Below are positions 17,597 to 25,644 of a stretch of 41,646 nt of DNA, one piece after another. Below the pieces are notes generated by a model. That model saw nothing but the letters and a program-made list of their open reading frames with translations, had not been told where the DNA came from and did not search any database. Location of the stretch: contig CAJXPD010000063.1 of the NCBI GenBank assembly GCA_913057785.1, positions 1 through 41,646 on the forward strand, written 5' to 3'. The stretch's first letter is position 1; each line of letters opens with the position of its first letter. The position numbers were made by a program, and so were the translations under genes. Source of the DNA: an uncultured Lewinella sp. GTDB taxonomy: Bacteria > Bacteroidota > Bacteroidia > Chitinophagales > Saprospiraceae.

Positions 17597-18052
17597 CTAT
17601 TCTCCCTTGAGGTGTAGGAGATGTTGTAGCCTGTCCAGCTTGAAACCAAGGCGCTGATATAGCTGTAGCGCACGGATATTGTTAGGCATCACTTCCAGAC
17701 CTGTGCCGATGATATTTTCTCCGTATTCGATTGTGATGTATTGTACAAATCTGGTACCGAAGCCCATACCTCTATATGGTGGAGTAATAAAGAGTTCATC
17801 TAGAAAAGCTAGCCAGCCTCCATACTCGTTACTCCAATAGTGGATGACAATGGCATAGCCCAAAATACCTGCTTCCCCTTCTGCCATTAATATTGCCCCT
17901 GCCGTAGGCTGTTCTTGGAGTGTCTTAATGGTCAATTTGACCTTCTCCTCATCCATGGGCCCCTCTGCAGCGTCTTCTGCGTAGAACTGCTTTACCATGG
18001 CCTGTAGTTTTGCTTCATCAGCGGGATGAAATGGTCGAAAGGTGCAAAGCAT
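17597..18052 (-). CDS. GNAT family N-acetyltransferase
   Basis: A 151-residue acetyltransferase with the acetyl-CoA-binding motif A in LFITPPYRGMGFGTRFVQYI (R/Q-x-x-G-x-G/A type) and motif B in NNIRALQLYQRLGFKL. The central IVIHYWSNEYGGWLAFLDEL is the usual beta4 region. The substrate is unknown. Its start is 3 bp after the stop of the phosphatase gene, so the two are almost certainly one operon with the phosphatase first. Confidence 0.9.
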   Translation of the reverse strand: MLCTFRPFHPADEAKLQAMVKQFYAEDAAEGPMDEEKVKLTIKTLQEQPTAGAILMAEGEAGILGYAIVIHYWSNEYGGWLAFLDELFITPPYRGMGFGTRFVQYITIEYGENIIGTGLEVMPNNIRALQLYQRLGFKLDRLQHLLHLKGE

Positions 18053-18055
18053 AGC

Positions 18056-19093
18056 TTAATATTGCGGGAATAGCGCCAGAGATGTGTTTATTTCTAGTTC
18101 TTCAGCTAAATGTAAGGTCTTTGCTGGAGTATTCAGAATTCTTTCTAATCCTTCAAGGGTGAGTTGACCTGCCTTGGCGGTAAATAGATACGATCGATAT
18201 GGAAATTGATTCGCGATGACTTTGAACTCTTCTTTACCATGTTCGGCGAGTAGGCCCTGAGTTTTGCTTAGAATGTCTTCATGGATTTTTACCTGTAGGG
18301 CATGTAGTGCTTTGACCCAATCCATGATTTGATCCAAATGTTGCTGAACAGCAGTGTCCTTTTGGTAGCGCATTTTTGTGACTTCCTCTTCAATCCGTAC
18401 AAACTTACGACCAGACCAATCTTTGGCTTTCAAGACGGGAACTTGCCATTTCTTTATCTCTGCGGCCCAATGATCTATTTGCACTTTGACTCGATGGATC
18501 TTGAAAGCAGGCAGTTCGATGGCAGTCAGAAAGCCAGCGTGACAAGCTCCAGTATCTATTCCATAGGTATTGTTTAGAACCTTTGGGGTATCTCCAACCA
18601 CGTGGTGACCATAGATTATCGGCTTTGTTCCGCGGTAATGATCTTGCCAATAGCTATCCTCCCCATAGATTTTCGTTAGATATTTGGTGCCGGAGGTGGT
18701 ACCACTTAATACCTCTTCTTTTTGTGCCGCTAGTTCCTTCCCATTTTCGAAGAAGGCATGTACGACGATGGCTTCTGGCGTTTCATGATAATAGGGCAGG
18801 GCTTTACACCACTCCACAAATTCGCTGTAAGCCTCGCCCATCTGCACCTTAACGATCTCCTGAGAATAACTCAATACACCTCGAGCATGCTTACGCTCAT
18901 GGTTTCCCATCAAGACCTTGGCATTGGGGGTATCCCGGAAGAATTCATAGAGTTCCTGTGAACCCGGTCCACGATCGACAATGTCTCCCACTGATACTAG
19001 CTCGTCTTCAGGCTGCCAATCTACCAACTCTAGTAGCTCTTGAAATTCCTCGAAGCAGCCATGTATATCTCCAATTACAATTGTCCGTTTCAT
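18056..19093 (-). CDS. PP2A/ApaH-like metallophosphatase with C-terminal extension
   Basis: About 345 residues. The start at 19093 (MKRTIVIGDIHG) puts the catalytic core directly at the N-terminus; an alternative at 19111 adds six residues. Metal-binding motifs in order are GDIHG, GDIVDRGPG, GNHERKHARG, a His in AIVVHAF and GHHVVGD, which is the set for calcineurin-like phosphatases of the Ser/Thr phosphatase/diadenosine tetraphosphatase branch. After about residue 215 there is a 130-residue extension (charged and helical) not found in ApaH, of unknown role. It may act on phosphoproteins or nucleotides. The next gene downstream is a GNAT. A perfect 12-bp palindrome lies in the divergent promoter region upstream. 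Confidence 0.85.
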   Translation of the reverse strand: MKRTIVIGDIHGCFEEFQELLELVDWQPEDELVSVGDIVDRGPGSQELYEFFRDTPNAKVLMGNHERKHARGVLSYSQEIVKVQMGEAYSEFVEWCKALPYYHETPEAIVVHAFFENGKELAAQKEEVLSGTTSGTKYLTKIYGEDSYWQDHYRGTKPIIYGHHVVGDTPKVLNNTYGIDTGACHAGFLTAIELPAFKIHRVKVQIDHWAAEIKKWQVPVLKAKDWSGRKFVRIEEEVTKMRYQKDTAVQQHLDQIMDWVKALHALQVKIHEDILSKTQGLLAEHGKEEFKVIANQFPYRSYLFTAKAGQLTLEGLERILNTPAKTLHLAEELEINTSLALFPQY

Positions 19094-19159
19094 GTACCCC
19101 ATAACGGACATGGGTTTTAAATAGTTCCAGTTAGGACAACACCTTCACATGACCTTTTA

Positions 19160-19171
19160 TCAGATATCTGA
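19160..19171. promoter_or_regulatory. Perfect 12-bp palindrome between divergent genes
   Basis: TCAGATATCTGA is a perfect palindrome in the 149-bp region between the phosphatase operon (-) and the outer-membrane protein gene (+). It is a candidate operator; the cognate regulator is unknown and chance cannot be excluded. Confidence 0.35.
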
Positions 19172-19242
19172 CAAGCAAAAGTGGTAAAAGATTTTATTGC
19201 TCGTCATTTTATTACTTGTTTTGTAGCAAACACACAAAGACC

Positions 19243-20454
19243 ATGCACCTGGAAAAAACCCTACTGTTAATCCTTGGCCTATGTGCAGCTGCTTATCTCT
19301 CTGCACAGCAGATTACGATTCCACAACTGTACGAGGATAAGATTGGCAAAGAAACTATGGAAAGCAGCGTAGAATTTTATACTTACCGCTATACTTCCAA
19401 CCGCATTGACCTCCGAACTTTCAAAAAGATTTATCCCAATCTAAACGTACCAGACTTTGTAGAAGTCGAGGCACCGGACCTCAGTGAAAATAAAGGGGCT
19501 ATGGTCCTATTGGGGCTATTAGATAATGGTCAGAATCAATTGAATTCGATCGTCATTTGGATTGCTGCCAATTACTTCGACAAGGAGGTAACCTTTTTCG
19601 TCGACCAGAATATGGATCGAAATTACTACAATGATGGGCCTGCTGTCGTATTAAAGCCAGGGCAGCGAAGGCAAAAGATCAAGGTGATGCCGCAGGGGGA
19701 TGAGGCCTCGGCAAGAGAGCTCTTTTTGCAGGTGCCGAGAGATAGAGCCAAGTTGCTAGGATATGGAGATACGCGATCTAGGAAACGTAAGATAGCGTAT
19801 CAATTGGCCGTTGGGATTCATGCCGGTTTCGGCTCTGGTGGTTTAGAATATGACTATGATAATCTAGATACCGGCTTCCCGACTTGGTACAACGTGAATG
19901 TGACTGAAAAGAATGTAGGGATAAATCTCACCTATAACTTCCCGAACTTTCTTTTTGGGATTAACGCGACTTTTCAGAACATATTCTATTATACATCTTA
20001 CCTAAATATCAGAGTAGACAATCCTGAATTTCGTGTTGATCCCTTTTCTGGGCGGGAGGTGCTAATCGACAATGTTGATATTAAGCGTAATAAAGATATC
20101 CACGCCAGGAATCGATTCCAATGGGGACTAATGGCAGGGTACCGGTTTCATATTCGGAGCATGGAGATCCAGCCGCTTGTGGTGGCCGGGGTAACCACTT
20201 ATATGCCCAATGCTTATACGCCTGATTTCAGTTTTGAAGAGGAAGTTTTTGGTTATAGCTCTAACCCATTTGTCGAAGCAGGACTGCGCGCAGAATTTAC
20301 GACGGGAGACGGGGGAGCCTTCTTCCTAGGCGTACACGGCAATTACACCTGGTGGGAACCAGAAGGATATTTTGAGAGCCTAAACCAAGAAAACCTGAAC
20401 ATCAGGTTTATGATTTGGAAGGGAGTACTGGGTTATCGGATGGCTATTCGGTAA
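19243..20454 (+). CDS. Outer-membrane beta-barrel protein, unknown function
   Basis: About 403 residues. The start at 19243 (MHLEKTLLLILGLCAAAYLS) gives a clean signal peptide; a start at 19216 would add nine residues ahead of it. Residues 25-180 are a soluble beta-rich region that includes IVIWIAANYFDKEVTFFVDQ and NMDRNYYNDG. Residues 195-403 alternate short amphipathic strands (YQLAVGIHAGFGSG, MAGYRFHIRS, FFLGVHGNYTWW, VLGYRMAIR) and look like an 8-10-strand outer-membrane barrel. I do not recognise the family. It stands alone: the genes on both sides are on the minus strand, and its stop is 7 bp from the end of the convergent gene. Confidence 0.65.
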   Translation: MHLEKTLLLILGLCAAAYLSAQQITIPQLYEDKIGKETMESSVEFYTYRYTSNRIDLRTFKKIYPNLNVPDFVEVEAPDLSENKGAMVLLGLLDNGQNQLNSIVIWIAANYFDKEVTFFVDQNMDRNYYNDGPAVVLKPGQRRQKIKVMPQGDEASARELFLQVPRDRAKLLGYGDTRSRKRKIAYQLAVGIHAGFGSGGLEYDYDNLDTGFPTWYNVNVTEKNVGINLTYNFPNFLFGINATFQNIFYYTSYLNIRVDNPEFRVDPFSGREVLIDNVDIKRNKDIHARNRFQWGLMAGYRFHIRSMEIQPLVVAGVTTYMPNAYTPDFSFEEEVFGYSSNPFVEAGLRAEFTTGDGGAFFLGVHGNYTWWEPEGYFESLNQENLNIRFMIWKGVLGYRMAIR

Positions 20455-20461
20455 GGCCATT

Positions 20462-20911
20462 TTAATAGTTAAGCTCTAATCTATAGGGCTTGGATTCCTC
20501 ATATATGGACTTGTAAAGTATTACGGTTTGAATCCCTCGGGCATGTATTCCACCGTGCAAACTTATTAGGAGTTTATCAACGCCTGGAGCGATCACGGAT
20601 CCTGGACTGTAGTTAAAGCTACCCCGCCAATTATCTACTTCATCCATCTCCTTCAGTACGTCCCAGATCGTGTTGAATTGTTTACCCTCGTAGTAGAAAT
20701 CTATTTTCTCCAAAATAGCTGGACCAAACCCTTCATTTGAAAAGTGAACCGTTAACAAAGAATCCTCTTGCAAGAGGCTATAGTCGAGGTATGGTTTGAC
20801 GGTGAGCTTGTTGTGTTGAATAGCGATATTAGCTTGCCAAATGGAGACAATCAAGGCAGAGACAGCAATGACTACCACTGCATAATGAGAGATTTTTTCA
20901 ATCCGGTTCAA
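20462..20911 (-). CDS. Small membrane-anchored protein, unknown function
   Basis: A 149-residue protein with one N-terminal membrane helix (about 8-27, YAVVVIAVSALIVSIW), a short charged segment (ANIAIQHNKLTVKPYL) and a soluble beta-rich domain with HFSNEGFGPAILEKIDFYY. This layout (helix, NKLSxKP-like motif, sandwich with an N-x-G-x-GPA loop) is common in small uncharacterised bacterial proteins. I cannot assign a function. It is the last gene of a minus-strand run, starting 49 bp after the upstream GNAT stop. Confidence 0.6.
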   Translation of the reverse strand: MNRIEKISHYAVVVIAVSALIVSIWQANIAIQHNKLTVKPYLDYSLLQEDSLLTVHFSNEGFGPAILEKIDFYYEGKQFNTIWDVLKEMDEVDNWRGSFNYSPGSVIAPGVDKLLISLHGGIHARGIQTVILYKSIYEESKPYRLELNY

Positions 20912-20960
20912 TCTATGACTAATTTTGTGAAGAAGTAGCCCATCTAACTAGCTTACTCAT

Positions 20961-21485
20961 CTAGAGATCCAGTCCAAATAAATAAAGCATGATGTCATCA
21001 GGGCGCAATTGCACTTCTTGTACCAATTGCATTCCTAATTTTTCCAATAATTTGATGGAAGCCGCATTTTTCGGATCGGTGATCGCGACTAATCGACGAA
21101 GGCCATGTTGCGCCCGAGCGTAATTCACTGTAGCTGAGGCAATTTCAAAGGCATAACCTTGCCCCATAAACTTAGGCAACAATGCGTAACCAATATCTAC
21201 ATTGGGTAAGCTGTCACGCTTGATCAATCCACACATACCAATGCCTTCCCCACTTTCCCGGAGCACTACCATAGCCAAGCCAAAACCATGTTGTTTGAAA
21301 CTGGCCATAGGACCATCAGACAGATAGGCTCGCGCCTCGTCTAGCGTTTTTACACCTCGATCACCAATATAGGCTAACCAGCCTGGTGAGTTCAAAAGCT
21401 CTAGGATGAATGCTGCATCCTTGAGATCGAATTCTCGCAAAATGAGGCGTTCTGTCTCAAATATAGCTTTTCCTGGCATAGACAT
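20961..21485 (-). CDS. GNAT family N-acetyltransferase (RimJ/RimL type)
   Basis: A 174-residue acetyltransferase. The N-terminus FETERLILREFDLKDAAFIL is typical of the RimJ/RimL branch, and FMGQGYAFEIASATVNYA gives the acetyl-CoA pyrophosphate loop. The C-terminal NAASIKLLEKLGMQ motif completes the fold. Targets may be an N-terminal residue, a small molecule or an antibiotic-like compound; nothing nearby decides. The SGNH hydrolase gene ends 34 bp upstream on the same strand, so shared transcription is likely. Confidence 0.88.
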   Translation of the reverse strand: MSMPGKAIFETERLILREFDLKDAAFILELLNSPGWLAYIGDRGVKTLDEARAYLSDGPMASFKQHGFGLAMVVLRESGEGIGMCGLIKRDSLPNVDIGYALLPKFMGQGYAFEIASATVNYARAQHGLRRLVAITDPKNAASIKLLEKLGMQLVQEVQLRPDDIMLYLFGLDL

Positions 21486-21519
21486 AGACTGTGGTCAATA
21501 GGTGTACGGAAATATACAT

Positions 21520-22491
21520 CTATTGCACCACAAAACGCCCTCGCGCCACTAATAAGTTATTTTTGAAAACTTGTAAGAAATAAGTCCCTGTTGTCAATTC
21601 ACTAACATCGACTTCGATTGATTTACGAGAAGATACTTCACCTATATTCTGCACTTGTCCTTTGACATTGAGAATCCTAATTTGATCAAACCCATCTTCT
21701 TCCAAGCCTTTGACTCTTATCGTTTGGCGGGCTGGCACCGGAAATATCTTCAAATCTTTCGCTGCTCTAAGTGAGCGAGTACTCGTCAAATTATCGGAGT
21801 CAAAATAGTTAAGGATGCTTCGGACCCAGAGCGTATACTGATAACCAGATGGGTGAAGCTCATCGGGAGCCACTAGGGCTGTATTTTCAAGTCCAAGGCG
21901 TGAAATGGGGGTGATGTCGAAATACTGCACACCGTATTCCTCGGCGACTCGCTGATTAATGGCGTTGTATTCGTCCAATTGTAGGCTAATCTGATTGGGA
22001 TCGTTGCGTCTTTGACCAAAAGGGGTATAGGCATAATCAGGTATAGAAACAATAAAGACGCTACTGGTATCGAAGGCGGCATATCGGAGACATGAATCCA
22101 ACAATTGGCGAAAAAGAGGTTCGTAATGGGCAATCGGGCGCTGCTGGTATTGATCATTTACCCCAATTAGCAAGGATACTAGATTGTAATTTTCGCGATC
22201 TAGATTCTTGTCGGTGATGGCGCTCAGTAAGTTATCTGTACGCCAGCCAGTAGTAGCTATGACGTTCGTTTCCCGAACATCAATCCCACGATTCTCCAGG
22301 GAATCTCTCAGTTGAATGGGCCAACGCTCATTGGCTGGGACACTGTGACCAATAGTATAAGAATCGCCTAGCGCCAAAAATCGCACTGGAGGCTTTACTT
22401 CTAAGCTTTGAGCAGTGGCCAAGCTGGGTAGGATGAAGACTATTAAACATAGTAGGGTATAGAGCTTTACTCGTTTCATTTTTCTTATCAT
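21520..22491 (-). CDS. Secreted SGNH/GDSL hydrolase with T9SS sorting domain
   Basis: A 323-residue esterase-like protein. The signal peptide covers about 1-28. Block I is FLALGDSYTIGHSV (catalytic Ser), block III is LIGVNDQYQ (Gly/Asn oxyanion), and block V is DELHPSGYQYT with the Asp-x-x-His pair, so the catalytic triad is intact. The C-terminal about 85 residues form a type A T9SS sorting domain (IFPVPARQTIRVKG to the end, with GTYFLQVF), predicting secretion through the type IX system. Likely activity: carbohydrate esterase or lipase/thioesterase. An AAACATGTTT palindrome (22536-22545) sits in the 202-bp divergent upstream region and could be an operator. Confidence 0.88.
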   Translation of the reverse strand: MIRKMKRVKLYTLLCLIVFILPSLATAQSLEVKPPVRFLALGDSYTIGHSVPANERWPIQLRDSLENRGIDVRETNVIATTGWRTDNLLSAITDKNLDRENYNLVSLLIGVNDQYQQRPIAHYEPLFRQLLDSCLRYAAFDTSSVFIVSIPDYAYTPFGQRRNDPNQISLQLDEYNAINQRVAEEYGVQYFDITPISRLGLENTALVAPDELHPSGYQYTLWVRSILNYFDSDNLTSTRSLRAAKDLKIFPVPARQTIRVKGLEEDGFDQIRILNVKGQVQNIGEVSSRKSIEVDVSELTTGTYFLQVFKNNLLVARGRFVVQ

Positions 22492-22693
22492 TTTCTGTTC
22501 TCTGACAATTTTTGATGAACTAACACATTTTCCATAAACATGTTTGCGCTGAACGAACCTTAGCTATCAAAAGGTCATGGATTAACTGATGGTTTCCTGT
22601 TCAATAAGGATATGAAATAGAGACTACAATAGGATTTTCGATAGATTTTCATTTATTTGAAAAGATCAGAAACGCTAAACCAAATCACTAAGC

Positions 22694-23599
22694 ATGCGCC
22701 GATTCATACTTTGCTCCCTCTTTCTACTCTGCCTTTCTGGCTTACAGGCACAAGATAAAATAAAGGTTATCATCGATGCAGATACCGGAAATGAAGTAGA
22801 CGATCTCTATGCTATCGTTCGGGCTTTGATTGAGCCAAGTTGGGATGTTATTGCATTGAATGCGACCCAATGGCAACCGGCACATTGGGCGGTAGAACAG
22901 ACGATGGAGGAAAGTTATCGACTCAACCAAGTGCTGTTGGGGTATCTGGGGATGGGAGGAGAGGTTAAGAGCCTACGAGGAGGTGTCAATCGCTTATTTG
23001 ATTGGGGCAATCGGGCCCAGCCTTCTTTAGCTTCTCAGCATTTAATTGAAGCAGCCCATGATATGCCTAGTGGAGAAAAGTTGACAGTTATTGCTTTGGG
23101 CGCACTAACGAATGTAGCCACAGCAGTGTTGATGGATCCCAGCATTAGTTCAAAAATTAAACTCCACTGGCTAGGGAGCACGTACGATTTTGAGGAGGAT
23201 ATCCTCCGGAAGCGAGATTTTAATTGCATGATGGATCCACAAGCCTTGGAAGAAATATTGGCTTCGAAGGTAGAATTCCATGTTATCCCAGTCAATATTG
23301 CTGCACAGATGACCTTTGAATATGAGGAGACGAAAGAGAAATTAGGTGGAAAGCACGGTCTGCTTGATTTTTTACTCGATCGTTGGTATAATCATCTGGA
23401 CGGCGGAAGAGTGGAGCGTACGATCTGGGACTTGGCTATCATCGATGCGGTGATCAACCCGGAATGGATCGAAGAGGTAGAGATTAAGACCTCCAAGGAA
23501 AATTACAGTCGTTCGGTATACTATATCAAGGATATTGATGAAGACAAAATGAGAAGTGAGTTCTTTGATACCGTTCTCTCATTCCTGAACAAAAAATAG
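22694..23599 (+). CDS. Secreted nucleoside hydrolase (IunH family)
   Basis: A 301-residue protein beginning with a signal peptide (MRRFILCSLFLLCLSGLQAQ), so it acts in the periplasm or outside. The N-terminal calcium site DADTGNEVDD is the family signature (D-x-D-x4-DD). TVIALGALTNVATAV and the Asn in FNCMMDPQA also match. The C-terminal part, where canonical enzymes have the HDP motif with a catalytic His and Asp, reads IWDLAIIDAVINP: the Asp is there but the His is replaced by Trp. This substitution is seen in secreted Bacteroidota members and suggests a different nucleoside or ribosyl substrate. The TetR-like gene follows within 7 bp and in the same reading frame. Confidence 0.85.
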   Translation: MRRFILCSLFLLCLSGLQAQDKIKVIIDADTGNEVDDLYAIVRALIEPSWDVIALNATQWQPAHWAVEQTMEESYRLNQVLLGYLGMGGEVKSLRGGVNRLFDWGNRAQPSLASQHLIEAAHDMPSGEKLTVIALGALTNVATAVLMDPSISSKIKLHWLGSTYDFEEDILRKRDFNCMMDPQALEEILASKVEFHVIPVNIAAQMTFEYEETKEKLGGKHGLLDFLLDRWYNHLDGGRVERTIWDLAIIDAVINPEWIEEVEIKTSKENYSRSVYYIKDIDEDKMRSEFFDTVLSFLNKK

Positions 23600-23605
23600 C
23601 AGTCC

Positions 23606-24181
23606 TTGTCGATTAAAAATGCGAACAACCACGGTCTTTCAGCATTCAGGGATATTGAGCGCCCTTGGATATTGGTTGGCTACAGCCTTTTTGCCAAAGA
23701 AGGGCCAGGTGGGGTACAGGTGCAGGTCATGGCAAGGCAGGTGCAAAAAAGTAAGTCTTCGTTTTACCATCTCTTTGCAGATCTTGACATTTTCAAGGAA
23801 GTGCTACTGAATTATCACCTGGAACGGTCTAAGGTAATTGCGGAAAAGGAAAGCCTATGTCAGAACCTAGTACCAGACTTGGTCAACCTCCTATTAGAAG
23901 TAAAAGAAGACCTTTTGTTTAATCGCCAGTTACGAGTACATAGGGATAAAGCGAATTTTAACCACTTCTTGCAGAAAGCAGATGCTGTAGTCCAAGAAAG
24001 CTTTTATAAGGTCTGGGCAAGGGACATCGGACTCCCAGAAAAGCCTCATTTAGCCAAGGATGTCTTTGCCCTGGCCCTTGAAAATTTCTACCTCCAACTC
24101 ACGGATCAGAACCTAAATTACGAATGGCTCGCCCGATATTTCCAGGATTTGCGGGTATTGGTACAGCAATTTAAGCGGTAA
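23606..24181 (+). CDS. TetR/AcrR-like transcriptional regulator (TTG start)
   Basis: A 191-residue protein. Residues 20-66 are a TetR-type helix-turn-helix: YSLFAKEGPGGVQVQVMARQ followed by SKSSFYHLFADLDIF, matching the known 'KSSFYHxF' recognition-helix region. The rest is an all-helical ligand-binding domain. No ATG precedes the HTH; the TTG at 23606 is the only sensible start and lies 6 bp after the nucleoside hydrolase TAG, in the same frame, so expression is probably by translational coupling. The likely role is sensing a nucleoside-related or other small ligand and controlling this or a nearby operon (inference). Followed by a gene-free region. Confidence 0.8.
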   Translation: MSIKNANNHGLSAFRDIERPWILVGYSLFAKEGPGGVQVQVMARQVQKSKSSFYHLFADLDIFKEVLLNYHLERSKVIAEKESLCQNLVPDLVNLLLEVKEDLLFNRQLRVHRDKANFNHFLQKADAVVQESFYKVWARDIGLPEKPHLAKDVFALALENFYLQLTDQNLNYEWLARYFQDLRVLVQQFKR

Positions 24182-24694
24182 GCACTTTCGATCGGCGGAA
24201 GCAGGGCTTAAAGCCTGTACCCTCCTTAATGTTTTTGGTTTTGGATTTAATTAATTGATTATTAATTGATTGTATTTGTTTTTAGTGCATTTTCTCATCT
24301 GTTAACATTGTGTTAGTGTCCTTTAAGAAGCCGTTAAATCTTGCCGATTAACAAAAACACAAGTTTGTGATAACATTCCTTAACATTTATATCCTGTTTA
24401 TTTGTAATGCAAAACGAAGTGAAGTTAGCCGTTGATATAGTAGATACTAGAAACACTAAAGGGTCGATGACCTTGTATAACCTCAAAATTTCAACAGTAC
24501 TTTTCACAGCGGCTTAAACTTCCTTTTCAATACCCAAAACGGTAAGCACTCTTCCAACAGGATTAATATTAGGTAGACACTGCACTTGAAAAGCGTTTGT
24601 CATCTCAACCTTTTCGCCCGCAGTTTGCATTGGAGGTCTGATTTAGAAAACTCCTTGCACTAAGTACCAAATGAAACACGACAAATTAATCCGA
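24182..24694 (+). other. Long gene-free region upstream of the envelope-module leader
   Basis: About 510 bp without a convincing open reading frame on either strand. It is AT-rich at the left, with a direct repeat of TTAATTGATTA/TTAATTGATT (near 24250-24270) and three copies of TAACATT (24303-24309, 24371-24377, 24381-24387). Between the first two lies a broken palindrome CACAAGTTTGTG (24358-24369). These could be regulator sites for the downstream module. I found no well-spaced TTG/TAnnTTTG promoter, so the start of the leader transcript is not placed. Confidence 0.5.
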
Positions 24695-24874
24695 GTTACC
24701 CCAGCCCATATGCCTATCCAATAGGACCGATTTTGGTCCGCTGCTAACATGATGCTTGTGAAGCATGAGTATCATGCTAGATAGTTTATTCTGTATCTCA
24801 GCATACCTGAGATAGGGCTGGGGAACTATTGGATTTGCCTAAGTAAGGTGGCAGCAAACTAAACTCACTTTTTT
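24695..24874 (+). promoter_or_regulatory. Structured leader RNA, possible pseudoknot/attenuator
   Basis: Stem A: CCCCAGCCC (24699-24707) with GGGCTGGGG (24815-24823), 9 bp perfect. Inside it: hairpin CCTAT/ATAGG (24713-24725), hairpin GGACC/GGTCC (24724-24739), a longer stem CTA-CATGAT/ATCATG-TAG (24744-24780) with inner GCTT/AAGC, and a perfect 8-bp hairpin TATCTCAG/CTGAGATA (24794-24814) directly abutting stem A. ATCCAATAG (24716-24724) can also pair perfectly with CTATTGGAT (24826-24834), beyond stem A, giving an A-B-A'-B' pseudoknot. A 7-bp stem with one mismatch (24841-24847 with 24864-24870) is followed by T6 (24869-24874), terminator-like, about 20 nt before the ATG. It resembles aptamer plus expression platform. 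It does not match TPP, cobalamin, SAM or other riboswitches I know. Confidence 0.65.
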
Positions 24875-24894
24875 ATCACTTAATAATATTAAGC

Positions 24895-25641
24895 ATGAAA
24901 ACATCTGCATTAAATCTCGTAGTCTTTTTTACTTTATGCACCAGTGTACTAATGGCTCAAAGTAACTCCTTTTACATCGGAGCCAATGGCGGTGCTAACC
25001 TTTCGAAATTCAAATACACCGAAGACCTGAGTGAACTATATCCTACTACCAACTCCATTTTTGGGTTAAATGGAGGGGTTAGTTTAGGATTTGAAATACA
25101 GAATTTTACGATTACCACCGGCTTACAGTACAGCCAGAAAGGAAGTGAGTATCAAACCGACAACTTTACGGATGAGCAAGGAACTGGCTTTTTCTCCGCG
25201 AAGGAAAGATTACATTATGTTTCTATTCCGATTCTAGTGGGATATCGCAAATACTTCAATGACAAAATTGGACTTTCCTTCACCATGGGGCCATCGATTA
25301 ACTTCGGTCTTTCTGGTAACATTGATGAAACGACGGAGTACTTTGGCTCTGACCAAGTGGAGATGGAGAATTTCAAAGTAGCCTATGGATCAGGCGTTAA
25401 TGACGATTACAAAGGCACTCAAGTAAGCTTCCTGTTATCGCCAGGTATCGTCTACAATATCAACGATAAGAGCAAATTCACTTTCAATGTTATTTGGGAT
25501 TTTGGTACCGAGGATAATTTTAACCCTCGCTACAAGAATGCCAATGACTTCTTTACTGACTTCAAAGGAAATGCGGTTAACCGATCCACTGTATTCCAGC
25601 TGGGATATGAGTACCATTTCTCCTTTGGTGACAAATACTAG
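24895..25641 (+). CDS. Outer-membrane beta-barrel protein (PorT-like family)
   Basis: A 248-residue protein with a signal peptide (MKTSALNLVVFFTLCTSVLM, cleaved near AQS). The mature part is an 8-10-strand barrel of the OMP_b-brl_2/'PorT family' type: SFYIGANGGANLSKFKY, GFEIQNFTITTGLQYSQKGS, LHYVSIPILVGYRKYF and a terminal FQLGYEYHFSF with aromatic residues. 'PorT family' is a broad label; nothing shows it is the PorT of type IX secretion. It is the first gene of a four-gene run, after the structured leader. The zinc-ribbon gene starts 3 bp after its stop, so it is very probably co-translated with that protein. Confidence 0.8.
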   Translation: MKTSALNLVVFFTLCTSVLMAQSNSFYIGANGGANLSKFKYTEDLSELYPTTNSIFGLNGGVSLGFEIQNFTITTGLQYSQKGSEYQTDNFTDEQGTGFFSAKERLHYVSIPILVGYRKYFNDKIGLSFTMGPSINFGLSGNIDETTEYFGSDQVEMENFKVAYGSGVNDDYKGTQVSFLLSPGIVYNINDKSKFTFNVIWDFGTEDNFNPRYKNANDFFTDFKGNAVNRSTVFQLGYEYHFSFGDKY

Positions 25642-25644
25642 CCT

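Noticed and set aside
24699..24823. MITE or other transposable element bounded by CCCCAGCCC/GGGCTGGGG
   Set aside because: No target-site duplication flanks the repeats, and internal hairpins plus the leader position fit an RNA better.
24699..24834. tmRNA, SRP RNA or RNase P RNA
   Set aside because: No tag frame or TPsiC arm for tmRNA, no GGAAGGAAGCAGCC-type SRP core, and no conserved RNase P motifs.
24895..25641. Reading the barrel protein as the PorT subunit of type IX secretion
   Set aside because: The 'PorT family' fold is shared by many unrelated outer-membrane barrels; no other T9SS machinery gene is present.
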